DNA from: Mycobacterium lehmannii
GTDB lineage: Bacteria > Actinomycetota > Actinomycetes > Mycobacteriales > Mycobacteriaceae
Reading direction: 5' to 3'
Assembly: GCF_002245535.1 (NCBI RefSeq)
Contig: NZ_NKCN01000004.1
Location: 1 to 64,000 of the forward strand
Length of the DNA: 64,000 nucleotides
Below are positions 1 through 9,344 of the stretch, piece after piece. The notes under the pieces are model-generated. The model did no database searches and was not told where the DNA came from. It saw nothing but the letters and a program-made list of their open reading frames with translations. Position 1 is the first letter of the stretch; the number at the start of each line of letters is the position of its first letter. Position numbers and translations under genes: made by a program.

Positions 1-71
1 GCACCGCCCCGAGCGGCGACTCGGAAGTTGTCGGCCCCTCCCCTCCCTCCGACGAAAGGCACAGCCGCCCC

Positions 72-1250
72 ATGCCCTACGAGATGGATCCCCGCCTCGC
101 CCGCTTCGCCGCCAACCGCACGTCGCGCCGCCGCTTCATCGGTGGAGGCGCCGCTGCGGCCGCCGCCGTGGTGCTCGGCCCGTCGTTCCTGGCGGCGTGC
201 GGATCAGACAGCGGGACTTCCGGCACCACCACACAGGAAGGCGGACCGGCGAGCGGCACGCTGCGGATCTCGAACTGGCCGCTGTACATGGCCGAGGGGT
301 TCATCGCCGCCTTCCAGCAGGGCTCGGGTATCACCGTCGACTACAAGGAAGACTTCAACGACAACGAGGAGTGGTTCGCCAAGGTCAAGGAGCCGTTGTC
401 GCGCAAGCAGGACATCGGTACCGATCTCGTCGTGCCCACCGCCTTCATGGCCTCGCAGATTCGGAAGCTCAACTGGGTCAACGACTTCAGCGAAGACGGC
501 ATCCCGAACAAGAAGAACCTGCGACCCGACCTGCTCGACGCGCAGATGGACCCGGGCCGCAAATGGAGCGCGCCCTACATGACGGGCATGGTCGGCCTGG
601 CTTACAACCGCGCCGCCACCGGACGCGACATCACCACGATCGACGATCTGTGGGATCCGGCGTTCAAGGGCCGCGTCAGTATGCTTTCCGACTTCCAGGA
701 CGGTCTGGGCATGATCATGCAGTCCCAGGGCGGAGACCCCGCATCGCCCAACACCGAAGCGGTGCAGAATGCGGTGAACCTCGTCCGCGAGCAGAACGAC
801 CGGGGCCAGATTCGCCGGTTCACCGGCAACGACTACGCCGACGACCTGGCTGCGGGCAATGTCGTGGTCGCACAAGCCTATTCGGGCGATGTGGTGCAGC
901 TACAGGCCGACAACCCCGACCTGCAGTTCATGGTACCGGAGACCGGTGGCACCGACTTCCTCGACACCATGGTCATCCCCTACACCACGCAGAACCAGAA
1001 GGCCGCCGAGGCGTGGATCGACTTCGTCTACGACCGGGCCAACTACGCCAAACTCATCGCCTTCACGCAGTTCGTTCCGGTGCTCTCGGACATGACGGCA
1101 GAACTCGACCGGATCGACCCGAACCTGGGCAAGAACCAGCTGATCAATCCCCCGCGATCCACCCTCGACCGGATCAAGGCCTGGGCTCCGCTCGAGGATG
1201 AGCAGAAGCAGCAGTACGCCACGATGTACGCCGAAGTCACCGGCGGTTGA
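72..1250 (+). CDS. Spermidine/putrescine-type ABC transporter substrate-binding lipoprotein
   Basis: Extracytoplasmic binding protein of a polyamine-type ABC importer (PotD/PotF family, 392 aa). The N-terminus has a twin-arginine segment (RRRF at residues 19-22), an Ala-rich hydrophobic stretch and a lipobox ending at Cys43 (LAAC), so it is probably a Tat-exported lipoprotein. The mature part resembles the family (SNWPLYM near residue 68 and a DLWDPAFKGRV-like hinge segment). Two permease genes follow at once, the first after only 3 bases. No ATPase gene is visible; it may lie upstream. The frame stays open to the left edge, so an earlier start cannot be excluded, but ATG 72 suits a signal peptide. 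The polyamine substrate is inferred from family only. Confidence 0.88.
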   Translation: MPYEMDPRLARFAANRTSRRRFIGGGAAAAAAVVLGPSFLAACGSDSGTSGTTTQEGGPASGTLRISNWPLYMAEGFIAAFQQGSGITVDYKEDFNDNEEWFAKVKEPLSRKQDIGTDLVVPTAFMASQIRKLNWVNDFSEDGIPNKKNLRPDLLDAQMDPGRKWSAPYMTGMVGLAYNRAATGRDITTIDDLWDPAFKGRVSMLSDFQDGLGMIMQSQGGDPASPNTEAVQNAVNLVREQNDRGQIRRFTGNDYADDLAAGNVVVAQAYSGDVVQLQADNPDLQFMVPETGGTDFLDTMVIPYTTQNQKAAEAWIDFVYDRANYAKLIAFTQFVPVLSDMTAELDRIDPNLGKNQLINPPRSTLDRIKAWAPLEDEQKQQYATMYAEVTGG

Positions 1251-1253
1251 TAG

Positions 1254-2129
1254 ATGGCGGGAGTCGCCAGTAGCGGCCGACAGCGCAGTAGGCTCGCACC
1301 GTATCTGATGATCCTGCCGGCGTTGGCGTACTTGGCGGTGTTCTTCGTCATTCCGTTCATCTCCCTGGCGCGGATGTCTCTGTCGAAGGCCAGCGGCTCG
1401 ATTTTCCTTCCGACACTGACGTTCTCATGGGACTTCGGGAACTACGCCGAGGCGTTCAGCAAGTATCAGGAGCAGATACTGCGGTCGTTCGGCTACGCGA
1501 CTACCGCGACGGTGCTGTGCGTGCTGCTCTCGTTCCCCTTGGCGTATGTGATCGCCTTCAAGGCCGGACGTTTCAAGAACCTCATCCTCGGCCTGGTGAT
1601 CCTGCCGTTCTTCGTGACATTCCTGATCCGCACCATCGCGTGGAAAACCATTCTGGCCGATAACGGTTGGGTAGTCGGTGCGCTGGACGCGATCGGGCTG
1701 CTGCCCGCCGACGGGCGGCTGTTGTCGACGAGTTGGGCCGTCATCGGGGGCCTCACCTACAACTGGATCATCTTCATGATCCTGCCTCTGTACGTCAGCT
1801 TGGAGAAGATCGATCCCCGACTCATCGAGGCCTCCAAAGACCTGTACTCGTCGAACACCCGCAGCTTCACCAAAGTCATCCTGCCGCTGTCGCTTCCCGG
1901 ACTGCTGGCCGGCAGCCTGCTCGTCTTCATCCCGGCCGCGGGTGACTTCATCAACGCCGAGTATCTGGGCAGCACCCAAACGACGATGATCGGCAACGTG
2001 ATTCAGCAGCAGTTCCTGGTCGTCAAGGACTACCCGGCAGCGGCGGCGCTGAGCATGGTGCTGATGGGCATCATCCTTGTCGGTGTCCTGCTCTACACCC
2101 GGGCATTGGGGACGGAGGAACTCGTATGA
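1254..2129 (+). CDS. ABC transporter permease, PotB-like
   Basis: Inner-membrane permease of the polyamine-type ABC importer (291 aa, about six membrane segments). The cytoplasmic EAA loop that contacts the ATPase is visible near residues 190-217 (EASKDLYSSN... followed by LPLSLPG). It starts 3 bases after the binding-protein stop and overlaps the next permease by 4 bases (ATGA), so the three genes form one translationally coupled operon. PotB-type subunits normally pair with a PotC-type subunit, which is what follows. Substrate is inferred from family. Confidence 0.88.
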   Translation: MAGVASSGRQRSRLAPYLMILPALAYLAVFFVIPFISLARMSLSKASGSIFLPTLTFSWDFGNYAEAFSKYQEQILRSFGYATTATVLCVLLSFPLAYVIAFKAGRFKNLILGLVILPFFVTFLIRTIAWKTILADNGWVVGALDAIGLLPADGRLLSTSWAVIGGLTYNWIIFMILPLYVSLEKIDPRLIEASKDLYSSNTRSFTKVILPLSLPGLLAGSLLVFIPAAGDFINAEYLGSTQTTMIGNVIQQQFLVVKDYPAAAALSMVLMGIILVGVLLYTRALGTEELV

Positions 2130-2971
2130 CCGTCCGGGCGATGGAAGCGGCGACGAATCCCGCTCCTGGCGGCCGGGTTAGGGGCTCGCCGCGGTGGGGC
2201 GATTGGCTGCTGCGGGCCGTAGCGGGACTCGTGCTGCTGTACCTGTTCCTGCCCATCTTCGTGATCGTGCTGTTCTCGTTCAACGATCCGAAGGGCAAGT
2301 TCAACTACACCTGGCAGGGTTTCACCCTGGACAACTGGGCCGATCCCTTCAAGTACCCCGCTCTGACCGAGGCGCTGAAGCTGAGCATCAACGTCGCCGC
2401 GGTCTCCACCGCGGTTGCATTGGTGCTGGGCTCGCTGGTGGCGATAGCCCTTGTGCGGCAACGGTGGCGGGGTCAGCGCGCGGTCGACACCTTCCTCGTC
2501 CTGCCGCTGACGGCGCCCGAGGTGGTCATGGGCGCCGCCCTGCTGGTGTTGTTCCTCGACCTGGGTTGGGCGACCGGTTATACGACGATCGTGTTGGCGC
2601 ACATCGCGTTCGAGGTCAGCTTCATCGCGATGACCGTGCGCGCGCGGGTGCGCGGTTTCGACTGGACGCTCGAGGACGCGTCGATGGACCTCGGCGCCAG
2701 CCCGACGCGCACCTTCTTCCGCGTGACGCTTCCGTTGATCGTTCCCGGCATCGTCGCCGCCGGGATGCTGTCGTTCGCGTTGTCGCTCGATGACTTCATC
2801 ATCACCTACTTCGTCAGCGGTTCGACGGTGACGTACCCGCTGTATGTCAATGCCGCGGTGAAGGCCGCGGTGCCGCCGCAGATCAACGTCCTCGCCACGG
2901 CGATCCTGGTAATCAGCCTGATCCTGCTGGCAGCGGGAACCCTGTACCGGCGCAAGCGGATCGATGTCTAG
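2126..2971 (+). CDS. ABC transporter permease, PotC-like
   Basis: Second permease of the importer (281 aa, about six membrane segments). The EAA loop is visible near residue 183 onward (LEDASMDLGASPTRTFF then LPLIVPG). The start overlaps the upstream permease stop by 4 bases. The gene is convergent with the EamA exporter at 3063; a 61-base palindromic repeat lies between them and may end transcription from both sides. Confidence 0.88.
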   Translation: MTVRAMEAATNPAPGGRVRGSPRWGDWLLRAVAGLVLLYLFLPIFVIVLFSFNDPKGKFNYTWQGFTLDNWADPFKYPALTEALKLSINVAAVSTAVALVLGSLVAIALVRQRWRGQRAVDTFLVLPLTAPEVVMGAALLVLFLDLGWATGYTTIVLAHIAFEVSFIAMTVRARVRGFDWTLEDASMDLGASPTRTFFRVTLPLIVPGIVAAGMLSFALSLDDFIITYFVSGSTVTYPLYVNAAVKAAVPPQINVLATAILVISLILLAAGTLYRRKRIDV

Positions 2972-2994
2972 CGGGACTTGCGGCACCTGGCAGC

Positions 2995-3055
2995 GTCGAA
3001 TTCTGCACTAGGGCTGTAAATTCCGCGGAATCACGACCCTCCCGCAGAACTCGAC
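2995..3055. repeat. Intergenic palindromic repeat, copy 1
   Basis: A 61-base imperfect inverted repeat between two convergent genes. The outer arms pair GAATTCTGC-type with GCAGAACTC-type sequence and the centre is the palindrome ATTCCGCGGAAT. A second copy at 35355-35415 aligns without gaps; about three quarters of positions match and the centre there is ATCGCGCGAT, also palindromic. Compensating changes in the centre suggest selection on the hairpin, probably as a bidirectional terminator or a small dispersed repeat. Confidence 0.7.
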
Positions 3056-3062
3056 GTCCAAC

Positions 3063-3926
3063 TCAAGCCACCTCGACGGGAACCGGCGGTGTACGGGCGC
3101 CGGTGCGCGCAGCTCCCATACCGGCGGCCACCACGAAGCACATGCCGAGCACGCCGAGCAGAGCGGGCACCTGGTGCAGGATGATGAGGCCGATGGCCAT
3201 CGCGAAGCCGGGTTCGAGGGCCATCAGGGTGCCGAACGCCGCGGTCGTGAGTCTGCGCAACGCCAGGAGTTCCAACGCGAACGGCACGACCGGCAGCAGG
3301 ATCGCCAGGCCGATCCCGATCAAGAGGATGTCGACCGACAACCGCGGCAGCACCAGATGGCCGACGGCGAGCGTCGCCACCAAACCAGCGACCGGCATCG
3401 ACACCGCCAACCCGGACAAGCCCACCACCTCGTCACCGACCCGCTGGGTCAACAGGATGTAAGCCGCCCAGCAGGCCGCTGACGCCAGCGCGTAAAGGAC
3501 GCCGACCGGATCGACCTCACCCGCCCAGGGCTGCGTGAGCAGCACGACTCCGATCGCGGCCAGACCGGGCCACACCAGGCGGCCGCGTCCGCTGCCGTGC
3601 GCGACCGCGACGGCCAAGGGACCGAGGAACTCGATCGCGCTGGCAGTGCCCAAGGGAATGCGGGCGAGCGCCGCCATGAACAACAACGTGATGGCGGCAG
3701 TGACGACCCCGAGCAGCACGCACATCCGAAAAGTCGCCCAGGTGAACGCGCTTGGTCGCGGCCGCACGATGACGAGCATCAGCACACCTGCCCATGCCAG
3801 CCGCAGCCAGGCCGCGCCTTCGGCGCCGATATCGTCGATCAGCGTCACCGCGACCGCCGCGCCGGTCTGCACGGACAGCATCGCCGCAACCGCCATCAGC
3901 ACCCCGCTGCGGGTACGGCTCACCAT
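3063..3926 (-). CDS. EamA/DMT-family exporter (RhtA-like)
   Basis: Integral membrane transporter (287 aa) with about ten hydrophobic segments and two internally similar halves, as in EamA/RhtA drug-metabolite exporters that export amino acids or small metabolites. An ending such as [17 protein letters not shown] is typical of RhtA-type members. An AGGA ribosome site sits directly before the ATG. It lies 69 bases downstream of, and in the same direction as, a small secreted-protein gene. Substrate cannot be told from sequence. Confidence 0.85.
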   Translation of the reverse strand: MVSRTRSGVLMAVAAMLSVQTGAAVAVTLIDDIGAEGAAWLRLAWAGVLMLVIVRPRPSAFTWATFRMCVLLGVVTAAITLLFMAALARIPLGTASAIEFLGPLAVAVAHGSGRGRLVWPGLAAIGVVLLTQPWAGEVDPVGVLYALASAACWAAYILLTQRVGDEVVGLSGLAVSMPVAGLVATLAVGHLVLPRLSVDILLIGIGLAILLPVVPFALELLALRRLTTAAFGTLMALEPGFAMAIGLIILHQVPALLGVLGMCFVVAAGMGAARTGARTPPVPVEVA

Positions 3927-3995
3927 TCCTGCATTGAACGGGATGTGGAGCGGTCGCGTCCACGGTATTTCGTTCGGCAGCCAGCCGTGGCTCTG

Positions 3996-4469
3996 CTACA
4001 GGCGGGCGAGGCTGAACGGATAGGTGAAGGTCCCGCCCGGCGCACCGTCACAGCCGGTCGCGAACGACGATTCGAGCGTGCCCGACCGGGTCACCGCATC
4101 CCACGAATAAACGTCGCGGGTCGGGATCACCGGACCGTAGTAGACGTTGCCGCACCGCAGTCCGTCCGGGACGTCCACAGTCAAGGTGTACCGGCCATCG
4201 GCGAGGTGCGCATCGCCGTGGTAGGCGAACGCCTTCGCGATGGGTTGCGGTATCGCCTGAACGTGTAAGCAGTCGCCGGGGCAGCGCGAGATCGCCCAGA
4301 GCCACGTGTGGAAGTCGTAGCGCCCGTCGATCATCAGATGGAAGTTACCGTAGGCGGTCTCGGCGCGTGCGGTACCGGGGGCGAACAACGCCGCGACGAC
4401 CAGCGTCACACCGGCCAATGCGGAGGCCACGGAACGGCGTCGGACAGGCACGGTTCCTTGATACGTCAT
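3996..4469 (-). CDS. Small secreted protein of unknown function
   Basis: A 157-aa exported protein: Arg-rich N-terminus, hydrophobic core at about residues 14-30, and a likely signal peptidase I site after Ala36 (TARA). The mature part has four Cys (63, 67, 106, 140), consistent with two disulfides. It has no enzyme motif I recognise. It is divergent from another small secreted four-Cys protein (4599-5111) with a similar arrangement (a DGRY/NGRY start to the mature part, a Trp-rich stretch and a close Cys pair), so the two may be distant paralogues. Confidence 0.72.
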   Translation of the reverse strand: MTYQGTVPVRRRSVASALAGVTLVVAALFAPGTARAETAYGNFHLMIDGRYDFHTWLWAISRCPGDCLHVQAIPQPIAKAFAYHGDAHLADGRYTLTVDVPDGLRCGNVYYGPVIPTRDVYSWDAVTRSGTLESSFATGCDGAPGGTFTYPFSLARL

Positions 4470-4495
4470 AGCGACGACGATCGACGGCGGTGGTG

Positions 4496-4530
4496 CCGCT
4501 GAGCGGGATCACCTGTTCCACTGAGCGGAC
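4496..4530. promoter_or_regulatory. Two copies of the CCGCTGAGCGGGA-type operator motif
   Basis: The divergent promoter region holds CCGCTGAGCGGGA (4496-4508; its first 11 bases are a perfect palindrome) and TTCCACTGAGCGG (4517-4529). The second copy, centred at 4523, is 50 bases from a predicted transcription start at 4573, given a -10-like TAGGTT at 4560-4565. This is the spacing seen at other copies of the motif in the window. Confidence 0.5.
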
Positions 4531-4598
4531 GCGGATCGTCATGCGCGCCGGAACCGGCCTAGGTTGATCGTTCGTCACGATCGGTGAAGGAGACGGCG

Positions 4599-5111
4599 AT
4601 GCGAATGCCCGGTGTCGCGGCAGGTGTCGTCGCCGTGGCCGTGACGGGCATCGGGTTGGCCGGCGGCGCCCAGGCCACCGACAACGAGTGGGGCCTTAAC
4701 GGCCGCTACACCGCCACCTCGAACGGCGAATACGCCAAGACCAACGAGGTGTTCCGCGACGAGGCCAGCCTGCGCAGCACCTGGACCATCACCACGACGT
4801 GCAGCTATCCGACCGAGTGCACGGGCACGGTCGTCAGCGACTTCGGCTGGACAGCGCCGATCTACAAGACGGGTGGCGTCTGGTACGTCAAGCACACCGT
4901 CCAGGACTGGATTCCGTGTCCCGACGGCACGGCGGCCCCCGGTCTCCAGGTGTTCCGGTTCGTCCCCGTCAACGAGGACGGCAGCATGACCGACCCCGCG
5001 TCGACCACACTGGCGGGTGAAGACCAGACCACCGGCCCCAGCGGCGCGTGCGGCGTCAGCAAACCGGTCTTCATCACCATGCCGTTCAAGCTCGTCAAGA
5101 ACAACGGCTGA
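4599..5111 (+). CDS. Small secreted protein of unknown function
   Basis: A 170-aa exported protein with a short hydrophobic signal sequence and a likely cleavage site after Ala26 (GAQA). The mature part carries four Cys in two widely spaced groups and no catalytic motif I know. ATG 4599 is preferred over GTG 4584 because GAAGGAG (4586-4592) sits at ribosome-site distance from it. The gene ends 5 bases before the convergent end of the mce operon. It shares general layout with the divergent secreted protein at 3996-4469. Confidence 0.72.
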   Translation: MRMPGVAAGVVAVAVTGIGLAGGAQATDNEWGLNGRYTATSNGEYAKTNEVFRDEASLRSTWTITTTCSYPTECTGTVVSDFGWTAPIYKTGGVWYVKHTVQDWIPCPDGTAAPGLQVFRFVPVNEDGSMTDPASTTLAGEDQTTGPSGACGVSKPVFITMPFKLVKNNG

Positions 5112-5116
5112 CCGAA

Positions 5117-6652
5117 TCACCCACCCGGGACCAGGAGGTCTTGCCACTTCCGCGCACCGGCGGGCGCCACCAGATCGGCTTGCCGGAACACCTGCCCGTC
5201 GGGCGTCGCGTACTGACCCGTCTGCGGGTCGTAGGGGGCGAAGGCGACGGACGGCCCGCCACCGGAACTCGAGGAACTCGGGGCCGCGGCGGGACCTGGA
5301 CCTCCGGGCCGTGGCGGCACCCCTTCGCCTGGTTGGGCGGGCGGCATCGGCGTTCCCTGCACCGGACCGTAGATCCGCTCTTCGAAGTCGACCCGGTCGT
5401 CGGGTGGGACACCCTGGGCGATCAGGCCGGGATCGATCGGATACGGACCCAGCGGGTGTTGACGCATTGCCAGCGGCTCGAACGGCTTGTCACTGCGGCA
5501 CATCTCGGCGGTCGGTGCGCGCTTGCCCGGTTGCGCGAGGCACGGGTAGTTGCGGGCTCCGCGCACCCCGATAGGTGAATCTTGCGGCAGCTTGCAGTAC
5601 AAACCGTCGGGTGTGTCGACGATCGTCTCGTCCTCCGGTGAGCGCCATTGGTTCGGCGGCAAGAACCCGACCGTGCACGCGGGCGGGTCGCTGATCACCA
5701 GCGTGAAATCCCCCAGCGCCATGCCCGTGGGATTGTTGCGCGCCACACCGACGGTCTGCGTAGCCGCCACATACGGCGGGAACAGCACCAGAAGTTGTTC
5801 CAGCGCAGCGTGATACGTCACGCCGACCTCGCCGACCGATGTCAGGTTGGCCAACAGCACGGGCAACGTGGCCTTGACATCGTTGAACAAACGCGAGGCC
5901 TCGTTTGCCGCGCCGGGACCGGTCTCGAGGATCGTGCGCATCTGCGCGTCATCGGCCTCGAGTTGACCGGTGATGCCCGCGACGCTGCGAGCCCAGCTGC
6001 GGATGGCGTCGGCCGATTGCGCCTGACCGTCGAGCAGCGGACGGCTGTCGTCGATCAACGCTCGCGTCTTGTCGGCGATTGCGTTGCCGTCGCCGACGAT
6101 CTTCGCCGACGAGTCCATCAGCGAACCGAAGTCGTATCCGGCCCCGTCCAGAGCCTTGAACGACTCGTCGAGCAGACCGCTGATCTTGTCCTTCGGAATG
6201 CTGTCGATCAGGGCGCTGACCTGATCGAGCATGGGGCCGACGGCTTGCGGTATTGAAGTCTTCTCTCGGGGGATCACCGAGCCGTCTTGCAGGAACGGTC
6301 CGTTCGTGTCATCGGGTACCAGGTCGACGTATTGTTCGCCGACCGCGGACACGCTGCGCACGGCGGCCCGGGTGTCGGCGGGAACCTTCGGTGAGGTGGT
6401 CAACGATAGCGTCGCGACGGCGCCCTCGCGGGTGGCGCGCACGTCGAGGACCTTGCCCATCTGGACACCGCGATAGGTCACGTTGGAGAACCGGTAAAGG
6501 CCTCCGGCGCCGGGCAGTTCGAGCTGCACCGTGATGCGGCCGATGCCCAGCAGCGTCGGCACCTGCATGTAGCCGAACACCATCAGCGCGATGCCGATCA
6601 CCGAGGCGATGGTGAAGATGATGAGCTGATTGCGGACGAAGCGCGTCAACAT
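5117..6652 (-). CDS. mceF: Mce-family protein MceF
   Basis: Last gene of the mce operon (511 aa). It has one N-terminal membrane anchor (about residues 8-28), then the MCE/MlaD domain (YRFSNVTYRGVQMGKV..., about 40-120), a long helical region and a Pro/Gly/Ser-rich C-terminal tail, the usual MceF plan. Mce proteins form a periplasm-spanning hexameric lipid conduit on top of YrbE permeases. The start overlaps the mceE stop as TGATG. Substrate is not shown by sequence; the neighbourhood suggests a steroid-like lipid. Confidence 0.9.
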   Translation of the reverse strand: MLTRFVRNQLIIFTIASVIGIALMVFGYMQVPTLLGIGRITVQLELPGAGGLYRFSNVTYRGVQMGKVLDVRATREGAVATLSLTTSPKVPADTRAAVRSVSAVGEQYVDLVPDDTNGPFLQDGSVIPREKTSIPQAVGPMLDQVSALIDSIPKDKISGLLDESFKALDGAGYDFGSLMDSSAKIVGDGNAIADKTRALIDDSRPLLDGQAQSADAIRSWARSVAGITGQLEADDAQMRTILETGPGAANEASRLFNDVKATLPVLLANLTSVGEVGVTYHAALEQLLVLFPPYVAATQTVGVARNNPTGMALGDFTLVISDPPACTVGFLPPNQWRSPEDETIVDTPDGLYCKLPQDSPIGVRGARNYPCLAQPGKRAPTAEMCRSDKPFEPLAMRQHPLGPYPIDPGLIAQGVPPDDRVDFEERIYGPVQGTPMPPAQPGEGVPPRPGGPGPAAAPSSSSSGGGPSVAFAPYDPQTGQYATPDGQVFRQADLVAPAGARKWQDLLVPGG

Positions 6653-7899
6653 CAGTTGCCGCCTCCCCCGGCGTCCGCCGCGCCGTCGGCCGCGAGGCCA
6701 GATCCGTGGTCGACGACGACTCCGTGGGAATCATCTGAGCCGTCAACGCTTTCGACCAGCGGCGGGGGCTCGGCGACCTCGGTGGGCGCCGGCGTGATCG
6801 GCGCGTTCAGCGGGTCCAGGGTGTAGGTCAAATACCAGGGATCGCCCGGCGCGGGCACCATCGGCGCGCCCTCCTGCCCCCAGCGGGTGCCGAGGAACAG
6901 CCCCCGCTTGAGTCGCGGAATGGTGAAGTCGAAAGTGATGAACTGGTTCATGTAGTCGCCGCGGATCGCACGGTCGATGAAGCTCTGCGTGTAGGGGAAC
7001 GTCGGCGCATAGGCCAGGACGGTGCCCAGGTTCGGGCCCACGTCGGCGAGCGCGCGCAAGGTCGGTTCGAGGTTGGCGAGGTTGCGCACGATGTCGTCTT
7101 TCGTGTCGTTGATCAGCCCGGTGGCCGTGTCGCTGAACCGTCCCAGGCGCTCCAGCGCCTCGGTTATGCGCGGCCGTTCCTTGATCAGGACATCGAGAGC
7201 GGGTGGAATGCGTTGCAGTGCATTGGTGATGACGTCGCGTTCGGCGGCGAACGCGCCCGACATCCGGTCCATCGCGGTGATCGAGGCGTTGATGTCGTCG
7301 CGTTGGGTGTCGAGCATCCCGATGAAATCGTTCAGGCGGGCCAGCAGGTCTCTGATCTGGTCTTCGCGTCCGCTCAGCGCGGCGTTGAACTCCCTGACGA
7401 TGTCCCCCATCTGCCCGAGGCCGCCCCCGTTGACCACGACCGACAGTGAGGACAGGGTTTGTTCGGTGGACGGGTACGTAGACGACCTGTCGAGTCCGAT
7501 GGTCGACCCGGGTTCCAGTGCGCCGTTGGGCGACTGGCCCAGCGGTGGGTCCAGCGCCAGGTGCATCGATCCGAGCAGGCTGGTCTGCCCCACGGTCGCC
7601 ACGGCATTCGCGGGTATCACGACCTCGGGCCGCACCGACACCTCGATGTCGGCGTGCCAGTTCGTCACCTTCATCTTGCCGATGCTGCCGACGACGACGT
7701 CGCCGAGCATGACCGGTGAATTGGGTTCCAGAGAGCCGACATTGGCGACCTGGACGTGGTACACCGCAGCGCCCTCACCCCGGCCCACCGTGCCCGGGAG
7801 CGGCAGCGAGTTCACGCCTTCGAACGTGCACCCGGTCACTGCGAGGGTGAGGCAACATGCCATGACGACCAGCCGGCGGATAGAACGGGTGCGCGTCAT
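6652..7899 (-). CDS. mceE: Mce-family lipoprotein MceE (LprK-like)
   Basis: Fifth Mce subunit (415 aa). It begins with a signal sequence and a lipobox (LAVTGC near residue 23), the lipoprotein feature specific to MceE. The MCE domain follows (VGSLEPNSPVMLGDVVVG) and then a helical region. The ATG overlaps the mceD stop by 4 bases (ATGA), so the start was set there although the frame is open further upstream. The C-terminus is Pro-rich and Gly-rich. Confidence 0.9.
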   Translation of the reverse strand: MTRTRSIRRLVVMACCLTLAVTGCTFEGVNSLPLPGTVGRGEGAAVYHVQVANVGSLEPNSPVMLGDVVVGSIGKMKVTNWHADIEVSVRPEVVIPANAVATVGQTSLLGSMHLALDPPLGQSPNGALEPGSTIGLDRSSTYPSTEQTLSSLSVVVNGGGLGQMGDIVREFNAALSGREDQIRDLLARLNDFIGMLDTQRDDINASITAMDRMSGAFAAERDVITNALQRIPPALDVLIKERPRITEALERLGRFSDTATGLINDTKDDIVRNLANLEPTLRALADVGPNLGTVLAYAPTFPYTQSFIDRAIRGDYMNQFITFDFTIPRLKRGLFLGTRWGQEGAPMVPAPGDPWYLTYTLDPLNAPITPAPTEVAEPPPLVESVDGSDDSHGVVVDHGSGLAADGAADAGGGGN

Positions 7900-9344
7900 G
7901 ATGGCCCCATCGGGGTCGCCGGCGGTGCCGGTGCCTCGGCGGGCAGCAACATGTCCTCGAGGGTCGTCGGGTGCGAGGCCGTCGGCGGTGGACCGGGCGG
8001 AATCGGCGCACCCGGGAAAAGCGCGGGTTGCGGTGCGGCCGGCAGTCCATGCGGAGCGTAGGCGCCGGGTGGGCCGGCCGGAGTGGCCCATCCCGCCGGC
8101 GGCGGCACGTCACCGGCGCCGGTGTACGCCGACACCGCCGGCGCGGCCTCCGGAGCCACCGGAGCGCCGCCGGCTCCCCCGGGCGCGAGCGCTGGATCCG
8201 AATAGATCAGGTTGCCTGGGCTCGGCGACTTCTGCAGGTAGGCGTTGAACGGCATCGGCAGATAGTTGAAATTGAGCAATCGCAGTGCGGGACCGAGGTA
8301 TTCCGCGCACGCTTTGGACGCCTCGGGCGCCGTGGCGTTCTTCACCGCGGCGATCGACGAGCACACCAACTGCACCGGGTTGGCGAAGTTCGCCAACGCG
8401 AAGCCGCCGATCATGGTGCCGGTGTCGGGGTTGTAGATGTTGTATCCGTTGCCGATGGCGTTGGGCGCGACGTGGAGCACGTTCTCCAGGGCCAACCGAT
8501 TGTCGGCGAGATTCTGTGTGACGGCGCCGAGCCTCTGGATCTGTTCGGCGGTCTGGTCTCTGCTGCCCGCGATGAACCGCTGCACTTCGCCGACGGCTTC
8601 GGCGAGGTACGTGAGGGCGGCGTCGAGATCGGACTTGCTCGAATCGATCACGCTGCTCACCGTGGCGAGGCGGTCCTGGAACTGCACGATCTGGGCGTTG
8701 CTGTCGCGGAGGGCGTTGACGAAGGTCTGGAGGTTCACGACGACGTCGACGATGTCACCGCTGCCGTCAGCGAGTATCCGGCCGACCTGCGCCAGCTGCG
8801 TGATGGTTTCGCGGAGTTTGTCGCCGTTTCCGGTCATGGCGTTGGCCGCGCTGTCGATGAACCGGCTGATCGACGTCGTCGAGATGTTGCCGCTGGGGCC
8901 GAGATCCGTCGCGAGCCGTGTCAGTTGGTCCTTGACCTCGTCCCACTCGACGGGCACCGCGGTCCGGTCGACGCCGATGACGGCGTTGTCGGGAAGCGTC
9001 GGGCCGCTGGTCTCGTAGGCGGGCGCAAGCTGAATGTAACGCGCGGACACCAGATTCTGCGCGACGATCACCGCTTTGGCGTCGGCGGGGATCGGCACGT
9101 CACGGTCGACGGATAGCCGAATGCGGGCCTGGCCTCCGTCGGGCTCGATCGCTTCGATCGTGCCGACCCGCACCCCGGCGACGCGCACCTCGTCGCCGGG
9201 ATAGATCGCTGTGGCGGAGGCGAAGTACGCGGTGATGGTTCTGGCGCCGAAGAACGACTGGCGGATCACCGCGACGGTTCCGCCGACGAGCAGGCCCACC
9301 AGAACCACCAGCAGCGCGGTCGACAGCGGTTTTCGGCCGATCAT
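7896..9344 (-). CDS. mceD: Mce-family protein MceD
   Basis: Fourth Mce subunit (482 aa): N-terminal membrane anchor (about residues 8-28), MCE domain (YPGDEVRVAGVRVGTIE near residue 48), helical middle, then a tail of over 100 residues very rich in Pro, Ala and Gly, as is common in MceD. The start overlaps the mceC stop by 4 bases. Part of the hetero-hexameric lipid shuttle of the operon. Confidence 0.9.
   Translation of the reverse strand: MIGRKPLSTALLVVLVGLLVGGTVAVIRQSFFGARTITAYFASATAIYPGDEVRVAGVRVGTIEAIEPDGGQARIRLSVDRDVPIPADAKAVIVAQNLVSARYIQLAPAYETSGPTLPDNAVIGVDRTAVPVEWDEVKDQLTRLATDLGPSGNISTTSISRFIDSAANAMTGNGDKLRETITQLAQVGRILADGSGDIVDVVVNLQTFVNALRDSNAQIVQFQDRLATVSSVIDSSKSDLDAALTYLAEAVGEVQRFIAGSRDQTAEQIQRLGAVTQNLADNRLALENVLHVAPNAIGNGYNIYNPDTGTMIGGFALANFANPVQLVCSSIAAVKNATAPEASKACAEYLGPALRLLNFNYLPMPFNAYLQKSPSPGNLIYSDPALAPGGAGGAPVAPEAAPAVSAYTGAGDVPPPAGWATPAGPPGAYAPHGLPAAPQPALFPGAPIPPGPPPTASHPTTLEDMLLPAEAPAPPATPMGPS

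Noticed and set aside
1..71. A possible gene end upstream of the binding protein
   Set aside because: No stop codon or recognisable protein end is visible in any frame of these 71 bases, so nothing can be annotated.
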